Below are positions 19,901-27,891 of a DNA stretch of 64,000 nt, one piece after another (position 1 is the stretch's first letter; each line of letters begins with the position of its first letter). Under the pieces are notes generated by a model. That model was not told the DNA's origin. It searched no databases and saw nothing but the letters and a program-made list of their open reading frames with translations. This stretch comes from CAYRFE01 sp964423645 [NCBI: uncultured bacterium] (GTDB taxonomy: Bacteria > Macinerneyibacteriota > Macinerneyibacteria > Macinerneyibacteriales), in NCBI GenBank assembly GCA_964423645.1, contig CAYRFE010000013.1, forward strand, positions 1 to 64,000, given 5' to 3'. The translations under genes and the position numbers were made by a program.

Positions 19901-20628
19901 ATCGTAGAATAATCAAGCCCGGGGAAATTTGATGTCCCGTTCACAGGATTGGCAATTTGTATCCAGCCTGAATTATTTTCATAAAGCTGAGAAAATCTGT
20001 CTGTAGCGTTCCATCCGGTAACGAAGGCATCAAGATCTCCGTCATTATCAAAATCAAGCCACCGTACTTCGCCTTCGACATTATTAAACCCGAGATCTGT
20101 CGAAGTAACCGAAAAATCAGATAACGTGTACGAATTTGAGGTATAGATATACGTTCTGAAAGTTGCAGAACCTATATCGGCAGAAAGGAGATAATCGTAT
20201 TCATTATCACCGTTATAGTCGCCAACATCTACGCGTGAACGTCCTAACGCACCGTTAAATCCGGTCGTAGATAATTGCGGAAAAAACTCTTCGGTAAAAA
20301 AAGAATAAACCGTTGACCACGCACCCGGTCCCGTTCCATCAATCGACCGTATTCGCCAAAAATACTCTCGTTCGTGTAAAAGAGTTGACAATGTATAAAG
20401 AATTTGATCGGTGGTTATATCTTCTACAATAAACGTGAATCCTGAAGAATCAGATATTTGAAACTGATATTCTATCGCAAGCGGTACTGCATTCCATTCA
20501 AAGGTAATATCAGGTAATATGACATTTGTCGCACCATCCACAGGAGCAACAATAGTTGGCGGAAGTATCTGAGCCATAGCCGTAACGGAAAAATATACTG
20601 TCAAAACTACAACAAATATATATTTCAT
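16912..20628 (-). CDS. Giant secreted FG-GAP propeller/Fn3 protein with C-terminal sorting domain
   Basis: The 1238-residue protein has a signal peptide (1-19) and a fibronectin-III-like domain (about 22-112). Seven FG-GAP/VCBS repeats follow (about 120-480), with Ca2+-binding patterns such as DYNGDN, DFDNDGDLD and DFNGDGLTD, which would form a seven-bladed propeller. At least two more Fn3-like domains (about 490-720) precede unassigned beta-rich sequence. The last ~85 residues start NYPNPFNPATT and end GVYYVKAVNGG...IVLVK, a FlgD/T9SS type-A-like domain, so it is probably exported to the surface by type IX secretion. It may act in adhesion or as a surface scaffold; the partner cluster supports an envelope role. 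Confidence 0.88.
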   Translation of the reverse strand: MKYIFVVVLTVYFSVTAMAQILPPTIVAPVDGATNVILPDITFEWNAVPLAIEYQFQISDSSGFTFIVEDITTDQILYTLSTLLHEREYFWRIRSIDGTGPGAWSTVYSFFTEEFFPQLSTTGFNGALGRSRVDVGDYNGDNEYDYLLSADIGSATFRTYIYTSNSYTLSDFSVTSTDLGFNNVEGEVRWLDFDNDGDLDAFVTGWNATDRFSQLYENNSGWIQIANPVNGTSNFPGLDYSTISAGDFNGDGLTDILLTGFDGISYIIHLYIRDSVNGYYTLVTDHGIPAIEVNSVDFADVDFNGSLDLLITGIYLSSPISALLVNDGSGYFSQTHSFLGVQYGKGLFGDYDNDGDFDVVVSGENSSVKYSRLYQNSSGTFIEVTGAGLPAMMNCSLQWGDYDNDGDLDLLMYGDNATSVPEYRLFVCENTGADTFTAINFTGVDTVPGTAQWTDYNFDGKLDIFLCASNAVHVLRNNVAVFNQNPQPPLTAWETVDTATNSVLLEWGSGTDDHTPHSGLTYNIYIGRSSGTTECVSPMAYINGVDNPPGFRYVFRHGNAGKNIHAQITGLTPGVYYWGVQSIDSGYIGSPFSSERHFIVGTLTSVILISPADTSTNISYAPSFEWAPISGAVSYILQYAESTVLPDWNDTALVTTQSNIRTTKATVRATLGLDTLYYWRVGAVMADNTVIWSTEGGGSGAWSFRTASNSIRLEYAGIGLFEDTAVNPQRGFQSEEHVFRVKYTNADNYLPVTPKIYFNLSELPDSWIELDEVDVSDTTTSDGKLYQITITDMRFLLTGTPSQFYEENFVRFEFEFIDVESNVVRHITYPKGTPIQDVINKEHLWFMNFRNAIVMYNSVIRGAVNVLLPNVTITSSERITMTSDPALVWTDGTLSEPKSEFLMHPLLMNPDFVSTYNSEWCLVPEQLFTRYNFLTMAPAGTHTLSFQYYRNAMLVTPFSMMELPQYTINTVDIMPSGTTESGPVVFISTKHEPIRVIAVEHNEKTMDILFAESLVENVAISWKQPLKSKEGIYYKDGLNYRWIGKANAPLRISGTYTVREDTVKPVIQSIAIKNGMLLIKASDSLSGIETISVLTDKGTFCNTEGVFPLSVLSGPSALATITVKDRAGNLITSSQQIEAGTIPKIFSQNKNIINYPNPFNPATTVEIRVHESAHTSVSIYNARGNEVKVIHNAYTERGVLVLTWDGKDKTGKTQPSGVYYVKAVNGGKAFIHKIVLVK

Positions 20629-20638
20629 ACACTACCTC

Positions 20639-21349
20639 TCATTCAAAACTTTTTAAAGCGTTAAATAATCTATTCAACTCTTCTGTGCCGATTTCACCGC
20701 TGTTTTGACCTGAGTAATACTGCCCCCACGCGGTCGAGGCCCCTTCCGCATCATCGTCATAACCGATTATTGCACGCTTTTCACTGTCAGTTGCATAATT
20801 CCGTGACGTATAAATATATGCCCACGCAAGGTTCATATGGACATTACTGTCACGAATATTCGGGTCACGTTTAAATGACCAGGTTGATTCCAACTCATCC
20901 CCTTCAACAAGTAAAAGATTTTTCCCGAATACAACATTTTCCAGAAAGTCTTTCGCGAGTGTTGCACGAGGTATGGTATTTTCTTGTAAAAGTGCCGACG
21001 CATACCCGATAAGAATTTCGCGTCTTGTTTCACCTGTCGCTGTTTTTAATCCTTTCACAAAATTAAAATATGCCTCAGCATAGAGATTAATTCGTAAATA
21101 CGACCAACCAAGTCCATTAAATGCATCGGCATAATTTGAATCAGTGTATACTGCAAGATCAAATTTCTCTATCGCTTTACAATAATCCGATTCCGAAGTG
21201 ATCGGATAAAGATTCGATGCAGTCATAAAATACTCCCACCCCTGTCGAGTGAGTGTCTCTGCATCCAGGTCTTCTGTCGTCGGATCCGCAAGACAACCCG
21301 TTATCAATAAAATAGACACAATCACACTTATTACATAGAGTTTGTTCAT
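20639..21349 (-). CDS. TPR-like lipoprotein
   Basis: The 236-residue protein has a lipoprotein signal ending in the lipobox LITGC (Cys19). It contains tetratricopeptide-like helices, for example YADAFNGLGWSYLRINLYAEAYFNF and the downstream NLAWAYIYTSRNYA segment. It should be anchored to a membrane and act as a protein-binding scaffold. It is the first gene of the envelope cluster, with SD GGAGG just before the ATG and a strong promoter at 21380-21408. Confidence 0.8.
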   Translation of the reverse strand: MNKLYVISVIVSILLITGCLADPTTEDLDAETLTRQGWEYFMTASNLYPITSESDYCKAIEKFDLAVYTDSNYADAFNGLGWSYLRINLYAEAYFNFVKGLKTATGETRREILIGYASALLQENTIPRATLAKDFLENVVFGKNLLLVEGDELESTWSFKRDPNIRDSNVHMNLAWAYIYTSRNYATDSEKRAIIGYDDDAEGASTAWGQYYSGQNSGEIGTEELNRLFNALKSFE

Positions 21350-21379
21350 ACCCCCTCCTTATAAAACTTCTGAAATATT

Positions 21380-21408
21380 ATTATAATCCGTACCGTCATG
21401 TAGAGCAA
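21380..21408 (-). promoter_or_regulatory. Promoter of the envelope cluster
   Basis: Minus-strand TTGCTC (21408-21403), a 17-base spacer and a perfect TATAAT (21385-21380), 31 bases before the lipoprotein ATG. It is the only clear promoter for the four-gene run. Confidence 0.65.
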
Positions 21409-21470
21409 GATTTATTTTTTGTTTTTTTACTTATTCGATTATGTAGTTTTTGGGGGACATCGAGAACAAC

Positions 21471-21504
21471 TAGAAAAAGAGCGCAATATTGCGCTCTTTT
21501 TCTA
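21471..21504 (-). terminator. Perfect palindrome terminator of the S9 peptidase gene
   Basis: A 34-base perfect palindrome: TAGAAAAAGAGCGCAAT and its complement. The A/T arms give a T-tract in either direction, and it lies 21 bases after the peptidase stop codon. Confidence 0.9.
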
Positions 21505-21524
21505 AATAAATGTGCGAAATCCGA

Positions 21525-23519
21525 TTATGATTTCAGATACGTGTGAAACCATCGTGCAATATGATTCATACGCGCGATGCGTCGATCCGTACGTCCGTTA
21601 CGTGACAAACCATGCGGTTCATCGGGAAACCGCACAAGCTCTGTCGGCACACCAAGACGTCTGAGCGCCACAAACACTTGCTCGCCTTGTTCAATCTCAC
21701 ATCGCATATCTTTTTCATTGTGAATGACCATCGTAGGTGTCTTGGCATTACCCATATATTTCATCGGAGAAAGACGCCAGTAATTCTCGGTATCTTCCCA
21801 TGGCGGCAGATTATTCATTATACGCTGGAAACCCCAATTGAAATCGCTTGATCCCCACATGCTCAGAAAATTACTTACACAACGTGCAGTTACTGCGGCT
21901 TTGTAACGTGTCGTATGACCGATGATCCAATTGGTCATATATCCGCCATAGCTTCCGCCTGTCACGCCCATTCGATCTTTGTCGATATAAGGTTGTTTGG
22001 CCATATGATCAGACCAGAGCATAAAATCATCATAATCAATACTGCCCCAGTCGTTGTGAATAGAATTCATAAACTTCTCACCATACCCGTCACTACCGTG
22101 CGGGTTGGTATAATACACAACGTACCCATTGGCGGCATGCACATAGAATTCATGAAACATCATGTAGCCGTATTGCAAATGCGGCCCTCCGTGAATGTAG
22201 AGTATTGAAGGATATTTCTTTTTCGGGTCAAAATCATGCGGTTTAAGGATCCACCCTTGAAGCTTTCCTTCTTTTCCGTCAAACCATACTTCTTCAGGCT
22301 CTTGCACAAAACGCTTTGAAAGCAACGGTTTATTGACTGCAGTTTTCTGAACCGCAATTGTTTCGCCAACTTTCTGCAAATACACATCACACGGATTGGT
22401 CTGTGTATGCCATACAAAAGCAAGAATGCGGCATGTTTTGTCAAGGCTAAATGAACCGACCACGCCTCTTCCGGAAGTGATATCCCGTTCTTTACCGGTT
22501 TCAATATTGATGGCACACACATGGGTTGCGCCGTGATGCGAATAGTGCACAAATACTTCTTTTCCGTCAGGCGACCAAACAGGATCTTCTGCCATGGCAT
22601 TTGCACTGTCGGTGAGTGTGGCAACCGAACGATTCACATCGCGGGATTCACCGACGCATACAGGCTTCTTTGAGCCGTCCGCGGGGACGATCCAAAGATT
22701 GCTATACTTATTCCATGTCTCGGCATATTCGCTTCCCAAATATGCGATTGTGTTTCCGTCGGGCGAGAACACCGGTGAATATTTACCTCCTTCAGGAGTT
22801 GGAATTTTTTTAAACGCTCCACCCTTCACAGGTAGCAACCATAGATCGGTAAGATGCGGGACCATCGCCGGGTCTTCATTGTGATTGGCGCAAACAGCAA
22901 ACCATTTCCCGTCGGGAGATACTGAAAAATCATACTCATTGTGATTACCGTCGGTAATTTGATGTGTTTTCCCTGTCTTAATATTGATCGACCATAAATG
23001 TGCTTTTTCTTTTGCAACGTAACCGCCGCCGTCATTTTTAAAATGCACCGATGTATACACGCGATCTACCACGCCGAGTTTTTTCTTCTGTTCATCTTTC
23101 TCGCGTTCCAAAACCTCGGGGTCAGTTTTTGTAAAACTGCAATATATCGTTTTTCCGTCGGGAGCCCAGTACAGTGTGCCGAAGGAACCCTTCATATCGC
23201 TCACCACACGTGCCTCACCGCCGTTGACGGGAATAACATATAAACTCATACGTTCTGCACCGTTGCGATTTGATAAAAATGCTATCGATTTACTGTCGGG
23301 CGACCATACAGGTTGCGCGTCGGTTTGATTTCCGAATGTGAACTGACGGGGTTTCCCGCTATTTGTTCTCATTATCCAAAGATTAGCGTATTTTTTTTCT
23401 GTTTTCTTCTCAACGCGATGCTCGACATACACCACGTATTTACCATCGGGCGAAATACGACAATACGAGACCGTCTTCATGTCATACAGATCTTCGGGGC
23501 GAATAGATTTGAGAGCCAT
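21525..23519 (-). CDS. S9-family prolyl oligopeptidase / acylaminoacyl peptidase
   Basis: The 664-residue protein has no signal peptide. Its N-terminal ~380 residues form a beta-propeller of TolB/PD40-like blades (repeated SPDGKxxA motifs). The C-terminal alpha/beta-hydrolase domain has the nucleophile in GVTGGSYGGYMTNW, an acid in NEKDMRC and the catalytic His in DEPHGLSR, so the triad is complete. The S9C layout and 'GGSYGGY' motif suit an acylaminoacyl- or dipeptidyl-peptidase that recycles short peptides. Promoter at 23545-23573; monocistronic. Confidence 0.92.
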   Translation of the reverse strand: MALKSIRPEDLYDMKTVSYCRISPDGKYVVYVEHRVEKKTEKKYANLWIMRTNSGKPRQFTFGNQTDAQPVWSPDSKSIAFLSNRNGAERMSLYVIPVNGGEARVVSDMKGSFGTLYWAPDGKTIYCSFTKTDPEVLEREKDEQKKKLGVVDRVYTSVHFKNDGGGYVAKEKAHLWSINIKTGKTHQITDGNHNEYDFSVSPDGKWFAVCANHNEDPAMVPHLTDLWLLPVKGGAFKKIPTPEGGKYSPVFSPDGNTIAYLGSEYAETWNKYSNLWIVPADGSKKPVCVGESRDVNRSVATLTDSANAMAEDPVWSPDGKEVFVHYSHHGATHVCAINIETGKERDITSGRGVVGSFSLDKTCRILAFVWHTQTNPCDVYLQKVGETIAVQKTAVNKPLLSKRFVQEPEEVWFDGKEGKLQGWILKPHDFDPKKKYPSILYIHGGPHLQYGYMMFHEFYVHAANGYVVYYTNPHGSDGYGEKFMNSIHNDWGSIDYDDFMLWSDHMAKQPYIDKDRMGVTGGSYGGYMTNWIIGHTTRYKAAVTARCVSNFLSMWGSSDFNWGFQRIMNNLPPWEDTENYWRLSPMKYMGNAKTPTMVIHNEKDMRCEIEQGEQVFVALRRLGVPTELVRFPDEPHGLSRNGRTDRRIARMNHIARWFHTYLKS

Positions 23520-23544
23520 ACATCCTCCTTATTTCGTTTTGCGA

Positions 23545-23573
23545 ATCATATACTGAAATTTTTAGTCTGTCAA
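23545..23573 (-). promoter_or_regulatory. Promoter of the S9 peptidase gene
   Basis: Minus-strand TTGACA (23573-23568), a 17-base spacer and TATGAT (23550-23545), then AAGGAGG just before the ATG. Confidence 0.75.
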
Positions 23574-23616
23574 ACGAAGAAATTGTTTCATATTTGAACA
23601 CTTCTTCTCCCGCTTG

Positions 23617-24168
23617 TTACTTACTTACAGGCAAGCTTTTTCGTTTTACCCATTCGTTTCGTAGCATGGATGTAATACAAATATCAACATATACTCCTTT
23701 ATGAAAAATACATCCTCGTAACACTCCTTCAGATATAAATCCACATTTTTCAGCAACAATCCTGCTTGCATGATTATCAAGATCAAAACATACTTGAAGG
23801 CGATTGATAGGCTTTAACTCGAACAAGTAATCGGTAAATAATCTCAACGCCTCCGTCATATATCCTTTTCCTCTATCTTCAGGACGAAACATACGATAGC
23901 CGATCTCAAACCCGTCCGTATACGGTATACCCTTGAACAAGTTTAACTGCCCGATAAGTTCATCATCTTTATCTGCAATTGCCATAGAACCACCACGTTC
24001 CTGATCCCAAAAACCGTTTTCTTTAAATCGATTCCGCATGCTCACCTCTGAATAAAGGTGCATCGGCCAAAACTCTCCAATCTCACCGATCTCAGATATA
24101 TATCTGCAATACACATCAAGATCTTTTTCTTGAAACAATCGTATACTGACTCTCTCACCTCGTATCAT
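23617..24168 (-). CDS. GNAT acetyltransferase, RimJ/RimL type
   Basis: The 183-residue protein matches the Acetyltransf_3 (RimJ/RimL) layout: an N-terminal RLFQEKDLDVYCRYIS, the acetyl-CoA loop in PEDRGKGYMTEAL, and LDNHASRIVAEKCGF near the end. These enzymes acetylate N-terminal amino groups, aminoglycosides or small metabolites; the substrate is unknown. Its start overlaps the preceding acetyltransferase gene by four bases (ATGA), a coupled pair. Confidence 0.88.
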   Translation of the reverse strand: MIRGERVSIRLFQEKDLDVYCRYISEIGEIGEFWPMHLYSEVSMRNRFKENGFWDQERGGSMAIADKDDELIGQLNLFKGIPYTDGFEIGYRMFRPEDRGKGYMTEALRLFTDYLFELKPINRLQVCFDLDNHASRIVAEKCGFISEGVLRGCIFHKGVYVDICITSMLRNEWVKRKSLPVSK

Positions 24169-24575
24169 AATCGTCCCCCCTGTTGTTCATAATTTCTCTT
24201 TATCATGCCTGCACTACGATAAAACCCCAGTGTCTTGTAAAACGGCGTCACCTCTTCATCACACACCACATCGATCATGTATAACTCTCCAAGTGATTCC
24301 ATGAGTCGTCGTACCAATTCCTTGCCTATGCCCCTTCCCTGATATGAAGGTAATACTTCCAAAAGCGGAATATATGCGGCCAAAATGCCGTCACTTATCG
24401 CATACGTAAAACCGATGACCTTCCCGTTGTTACTATCTACTGCTATCACAAATCGATACGAATGAGATAGGATCGAAAAAAGCGCGGACTCAGAAGGATG
24501 ATTCGGCCAACCCGTAAAAAATCCGGTCAGCGTCTCAGATGTCAACCCGTGTAAATCATTACGATATTCGATCAT
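24165..24575 (-). CDS. GNAT acetyltransferase, small
   Basis: A 136-residue single GNAT domain. The acetyl-CoA signature is VLPSYQGRGIGKELVRRL and the C-terminal TPFYKTLGFYRSAGM is typical. Cytoplasmic; substrate unknown. It is the first gene of a coupled pair of unrelated GNAT subfamilies. Confidence 0.85.
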   Translation of the reverse strand: MIEYRNDLHGLTSETLTGFFTGWPNHPSESALFSILSHSYRFVIAVDSNNGKVIGFTYAISDGILAAYIPLLEVLPSYQGRGIGKELVRRLMESLGELYMIDVVCDEEVTPFYKTLGFYRSAGMIKRNYEQQGGRL

Positions 24576-24763
24576 ACCCTTCCTTCTATAATTTCATATG
24601 AATACAGACACTCGATAAAGGTAACACAAATACCCGATTCGTGCAATGAAAATAGAGTTTCCGATACATGGATTTGTTTAAAATGGAGCATTGATATATG
24701 TGAGCTCAGTTATTTTACTTTACTTCATGACTTATTTCTTTTACAATTCCGTCGGGAGGTACT

Positions 24764-25114
24764 ATGAAATATTTTATCCTTTGTATGTTTCTTTTGGTGT
24801 CGAGTGCATTATATACCTATGCATGTAACATAACACTGTCGACCGACAAAAAAACCTATTCTCTGAAAGAGACTGCGATTATAACCGTGACCGTAGATCT
24901 TACACATAGAAATTGTACGCGCGAGTCACTCGAACCTGCCTTCTCAGCGATCGGTGCTGATATTACCGCAAAGACGCCGTTTAAAAAAAACGCCCACGGT
25001 CTTTACGAAATAAAATATAAGATTGTTATCAAGGACAAAAAAACATCCGTCACCGTTGATAAATTCTGTCCAAAGGGCGGCGACAAGCAAACATTGACTC
25101 TATTCGTACAATAA
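24764..25114 (+). CDS. Small exported protein, unknown
   Basis: The 116-residue protein has a signal peptide (about 1-20, ending YTYA before Cys21) and a small beta-rich domain with an immunoglobulin-like pattern (TDKKTYSLKETAIITVTVDL). Four cysteines follow the signal. No family recognised. SD GGGAGG precedes the ATG. It is 34 bases upstream of a polyferredoxin-like gene, so it probably works with it at or outside the inner membrane. It could be a lipoprotein, but the residue pattern before Cys21 is not a strong lipobox. Confidence 0.6.
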   Translation: MKYFILCMFLLVSSALYTYACNITLSTDKKTYSLKETAIITVTVDLTHRNCTRESLEPAFSAIGADITAKTPFKKNAHGLYEIKYKIVIKDKKTSVTVDKFCPKGGDKQTLTLFVQ

Positions 25115-25148
25115 TAATCGCAGATTATACCTATCGGAGGTATCAGTT

Positions 25149-26063
25149 GTGCAAAATTTATCTCACAAAAAGATACTTTCTTTTTATATTTTCTTCGCGA
25201 TCTTCCTATTGAACCCGCTTACCGCACAAGATGATTTCATCGAGATTACCGACACCGCGCCGACTGTGATCCCAACCCTATGGGAGCGTGTTACACATGT
25301 AATATTTTTTGAAACGGGTTGGTATCTCCTTCTTATGCTTCTCGTAGGGAATCTTGTCTTTTTCTTCAAACGGTATTCGCTGCGCTATCCGATTTTACTG
25401 ATTTCATGCGCCTATCTTGGTTTTTATCAAGGCGGATGCCCCTGTCCGGTAACTGCACATGCGCAAACCGTGGCATCAGTGATAGCAGGAAACCCCTATT
25501 GGGTGACACCCGCATTGTTACTCATAGCCGTCATACTCAACAGTATTATTTTTGGTAGATTTTTTTGCGGTTTTATATGCCCGTTGGGTGCCGTACAAGA
25601 AATATTCGGATGGATACGAAAAACACACATTCGACTCAACCTCAGATTACACCGAACGGGTTTTATAATTCGACTTACGGTTTTTTTTATAATGCTTTTG
25701 GCGGCGACCTATACAGGACAATACCACTTCAGAATATTTGACCCATTCCGTACGCTTTTCACTTTTTCGGGGATACTTGCATCATGGATCATTTTGGTGT
25801 TCGTTTCCGGTGTTTCCATATGGATTTATCGCCCGTTTTGTCATTTTTTCTGCCCGCTCGGAGCTCTTTTAGAACTACTATCACGATATTCATTTTTTCA
25901 AATTCGACTTAAAAAGTCATGCATTTCATGTAATAAATGTCACACACTGTGTCCCGTCGGAGCTATTACCGAAAACGGTATTATAGACAACGGTGTATGT
26001 ATTCGTTGCGGGAAATGCCTTTCCCGAACAACGTGTTTCCAATTTTCATCTACTCAAGTATAA
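25149..26063 (+). CDS. Membrane-bound polyferredoxin-like protein (NapH/NosR-type)
   Basis: The 304-residue protein starts at GTG with SD CGGAGG. About five or six membrane helices carry the cysteine signatures CGFICPLGA and CHFFCPLGA typical of PF12801. At the end are two [4Fe-4S] ferredoxin motifs, CISCNKCHTLCP and CIRCGKC...C. An additional GGCPCPV motif is near residue 95. Such proteins shuttle electrons across the inner membrane to periplasmic or flavin partners. The electron donor/acceptor is not visible here; the upstream small exported protein is the only candidate partner. Confidence 0.85.
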   Translation: MQNLSHKKILSFYIFFAIFLLNPLTAQDDFIEITDTAPTVIPTLWERVTHVIFFETGWYLLLMLLVGNLVFFFKRYSLRYPILLISCAYLGFYQGGCPCPVTAHAQTVASVIAGNPYWVTPALLLIAVILNSIIFGRFFCGFICPLGAVQEIFGWIRKTHIRLNLRLHRTGFIIRLTVFFIMLLAATYTGQYHFRIFDPFRTLFTFSGILASWIILVFVSGVSIWIYRPFCHFFCPLGALLELLSRYSFFQIRLKKSCISCNKCHTLCPVGAITENGIIDNGVCIRCGKCLSRTTCFQFSSTQV

Positions 26064-26892
26064 GAGAATCAACTAACGCACGCAACATGTCAATTTTAAA
26101 CGGTTTCATAAAATATTTGAGATTGTGCATCTGAAAATACGGAATATGTCGATCATTGCCGGTCATAAAGATCATTCTATCAGCAATCGTTTTATCTTTT
26201 TGTAATAACTGTTCATATAATTCGATACCGTTCATATACGGCATATCAATATCAGTGATAATAACATCGCTGTGCCATTGCTCCAATAGATCCAATGCAT
26301 CACGACCATTCGATGCACATGTAGTACGATAATTCTTGCCAAATAACATTGCAAAAAGATCACGTATTCCATCTTCATCATCAACGATCATTATTCGATA
26401 ATCCCAGATTTTTTGGATTCCTTCAATTTTATGTAATAATTCGGTATAATTCTCTTGTGTTATGAATCGTGCAATCCGACTGATATGACGTTGCATCATT
26501 GCCACATCAAACTGATGCGCAGTCTCTACTCTGGAATATTGCCGTGCAATATAAATAAATATTTCATTCCATTCCGAATACTCAACATCAACTATATAGC
26601 GAAGAAGTGTCTCCTCAGAAAGTATTCCCTGCTTCATCATTTCCGGTATCATCATCATTGAGTTATAAAAACGATCTTTAAAATCATCCGATAACTCAAT
26701 GGGTATATCTGATGGCAATACGTTTTGTTCTGCCAAACGCGTTACAATAATTTTATGACCGCTTTCATCTTTGCTGAGAGTTGATAAAAATTCGGATAAT
26801 GCAGTATTGTTTTTAAAATATACAGCACATTCTGCGTATAATTGCTCGGCTAAAGTCTCTGCATCAACAAGCCAAGTAATAATCGATGCCAT
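26050..26892 (-). CDS. Ferritin-like domain fused to a response-regulator receiver
   Basis: The N-terminal ~150 residues are all helical with a ferritin/rubrerythrin-like metal motif: Glu12 and Glu21, DESGH (E43, H46). The second half shows EYSEWNE without a clear ExxH, so a complete di-iron site is uncertain. A receiver domain fills 166-280, with D171/D172, phospho-acceptor D214 (TDIDMP), T244 and K263 (MKPF), all intact. There is no DNA-binding output. It may sense oxygen or redox state; this is inference. Its stop overlaps the polyferredoxin gene on the other strand by 14 bases. Confidence 0.8.
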   Translation of the reverse strand: MASIITWLVDAETLAEQLYAECAVYFKNNTALSEFLSTLSKDESGHKIIVTRLAEQNVLPSDIPIELSDDFKDRFYNSMMMIPEMMKQGILSEETLLRYIVDVEYSEWNEIFIYIARQYSRVETAHQFDVAMMQRHISRIARFITQENYTELLHKIEGIQKIWDYRIMIVDDEDGIRDLFAMLFGKNYRTTCASNGRDALDLLEQWHSDVIITDIDMPYMNGIELYEQLLQKDKTIADRMIFMTGNDRHIPYFQMHNLKYFMKPFKIDMLRALVDSLILE

Positions 26893-26959
26893 AAAAAGCC
26901 CCTTTCTTCACGTACCTCGTGTAGTATAGATGGTTTTGATATTGCGTCAATTAAATAAT

Positions 26960-26986
26960 AATAAAAAAGACAGGCCGAGGCCTGTC
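26960..26986 (-). terminator. Terminator of the tonB-like gene
   Basis: Stem GACAGGCC/GGCCTGTC (26969-26986) with a 2-base loop and a T-tract at 26960-26968 in the minus direction, 25 bases after the stop codon. Confidence 0.9.
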
Positions 26987-27011
26987 CGTAAAATTCATAG
27001 GAGTAAAATAA

Positions 27012-27635
27012 TTAATGCATCTCAAATTTGTAAATGAGTGCAAACCATACTGCCACCGGTTTGTTATCAACCTTTGCAGGGGTAAACTTAGTTTTTTGGG
27101 CAGCATCTAATGCAGGTTTATCAAACATCGGGTTATCCGATTTCATTATCAAAGCCTTTTTTACGTTACCGTTCACATCTACCCATACGCGAACATGAAC
27201 TTTTCCTGATATATTATTCTGTTTTGCCATTTCAGGAAATTCAGGAACTATCTTGTTTATAACTATCGGAGCTTCTTCAAAAAACACAAAATCATCCGGT
27301 GGAAGGTCTGGATTTACCGGGGGATCTCCAAGTTTTGGCTCAGATGTATCCTTAATCGTTTCAATGACTTTGTCTGCATCCTGATCAATATTTATATTTT
27401 TATCCGGTTTCTGCGGAACGGGAATTTCTTCAGACTGCATTTGAATAACTTCAAGAGTATTATCATCAGACTTACCGGATGACATAGCGTTCTTGATATT
27501 GACAATCGATTTGGTCGGTGCAAGCCAAAATAACAATAATGCGATCACAAGTCCGATGATGATCGAATACCGCATGTTCAGCCCCTCATTTTTCCGCAAT
27601 GTGTTTGTGTTTTCTGTGGTCTTTTTTACATCCAT
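27012..27635 (-). CDS. TonB-like energy transducer
   Basis: The 207-residue protein has one N-terminal membrane anchor (about residues 22-40), a Pro/Asp-rich spacer and a C-terminal TonB domain: VPEFPEMAKQNNISGKVHVR...FTPAKVDNKPVAVW. It would couple the proton-motive force to outer-membrane receptors; no ExbB/ExbD or receptor is in this window. The start is uncertain: ATG 27635 is preferred, and the frame extends to GTG 27644. It has its own promoter. Confidence 0.88.
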   Translation of the reverse strand: MDVKKTTENTNTLRKNEGLNMRYSIIIGLVIALLLFWLAPTKSIVNIKNAMSSGKSDDNTLEVIQMQSEEIPVPQKPDKNINIDQDADKVIETIKDTSEPKLGDPPVNPDLPPDDFVFFEEAPIVINKIVPEFPEMAKQNNISGKVHVRVWVDVNGNVKKALIMKSDNPMFDKPALDAAQKTKFTPAKVDNKPVAVWFALIYKFEMH

Positions 27636-27703
27636 AGTTATCACTGCCTTTCTGTCGTTCCGTAAACACTCACCGTGCTGCTCATATATGACCCCTCATT
27701 GAT

Positions 27704-27732
27704 ATCATACGGTTTTTTTAAAGCTTTGTCAA
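27704..27732 (-). promoter_or_regulatory. Promoter of the tonB-like gene
   Basis: Minus-strand TTGACA (27732-27727), 17-base spacer and TATGAT (27709-27704). Confidence 0.75.
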
Positions 27733-27891
27733 GAATTCGAAAACATCTCCGGTATTTAACTATCATAAAATACCACGCTCACTGTGAAGGAAATGTTCGG
27801 TAAAATGATGTACAGTATAATATTTTTTAATTATTTTGAAACATTGTATGCAACAAGACGTATATTCCTGTATTGAATAAGGAGGATTCTT

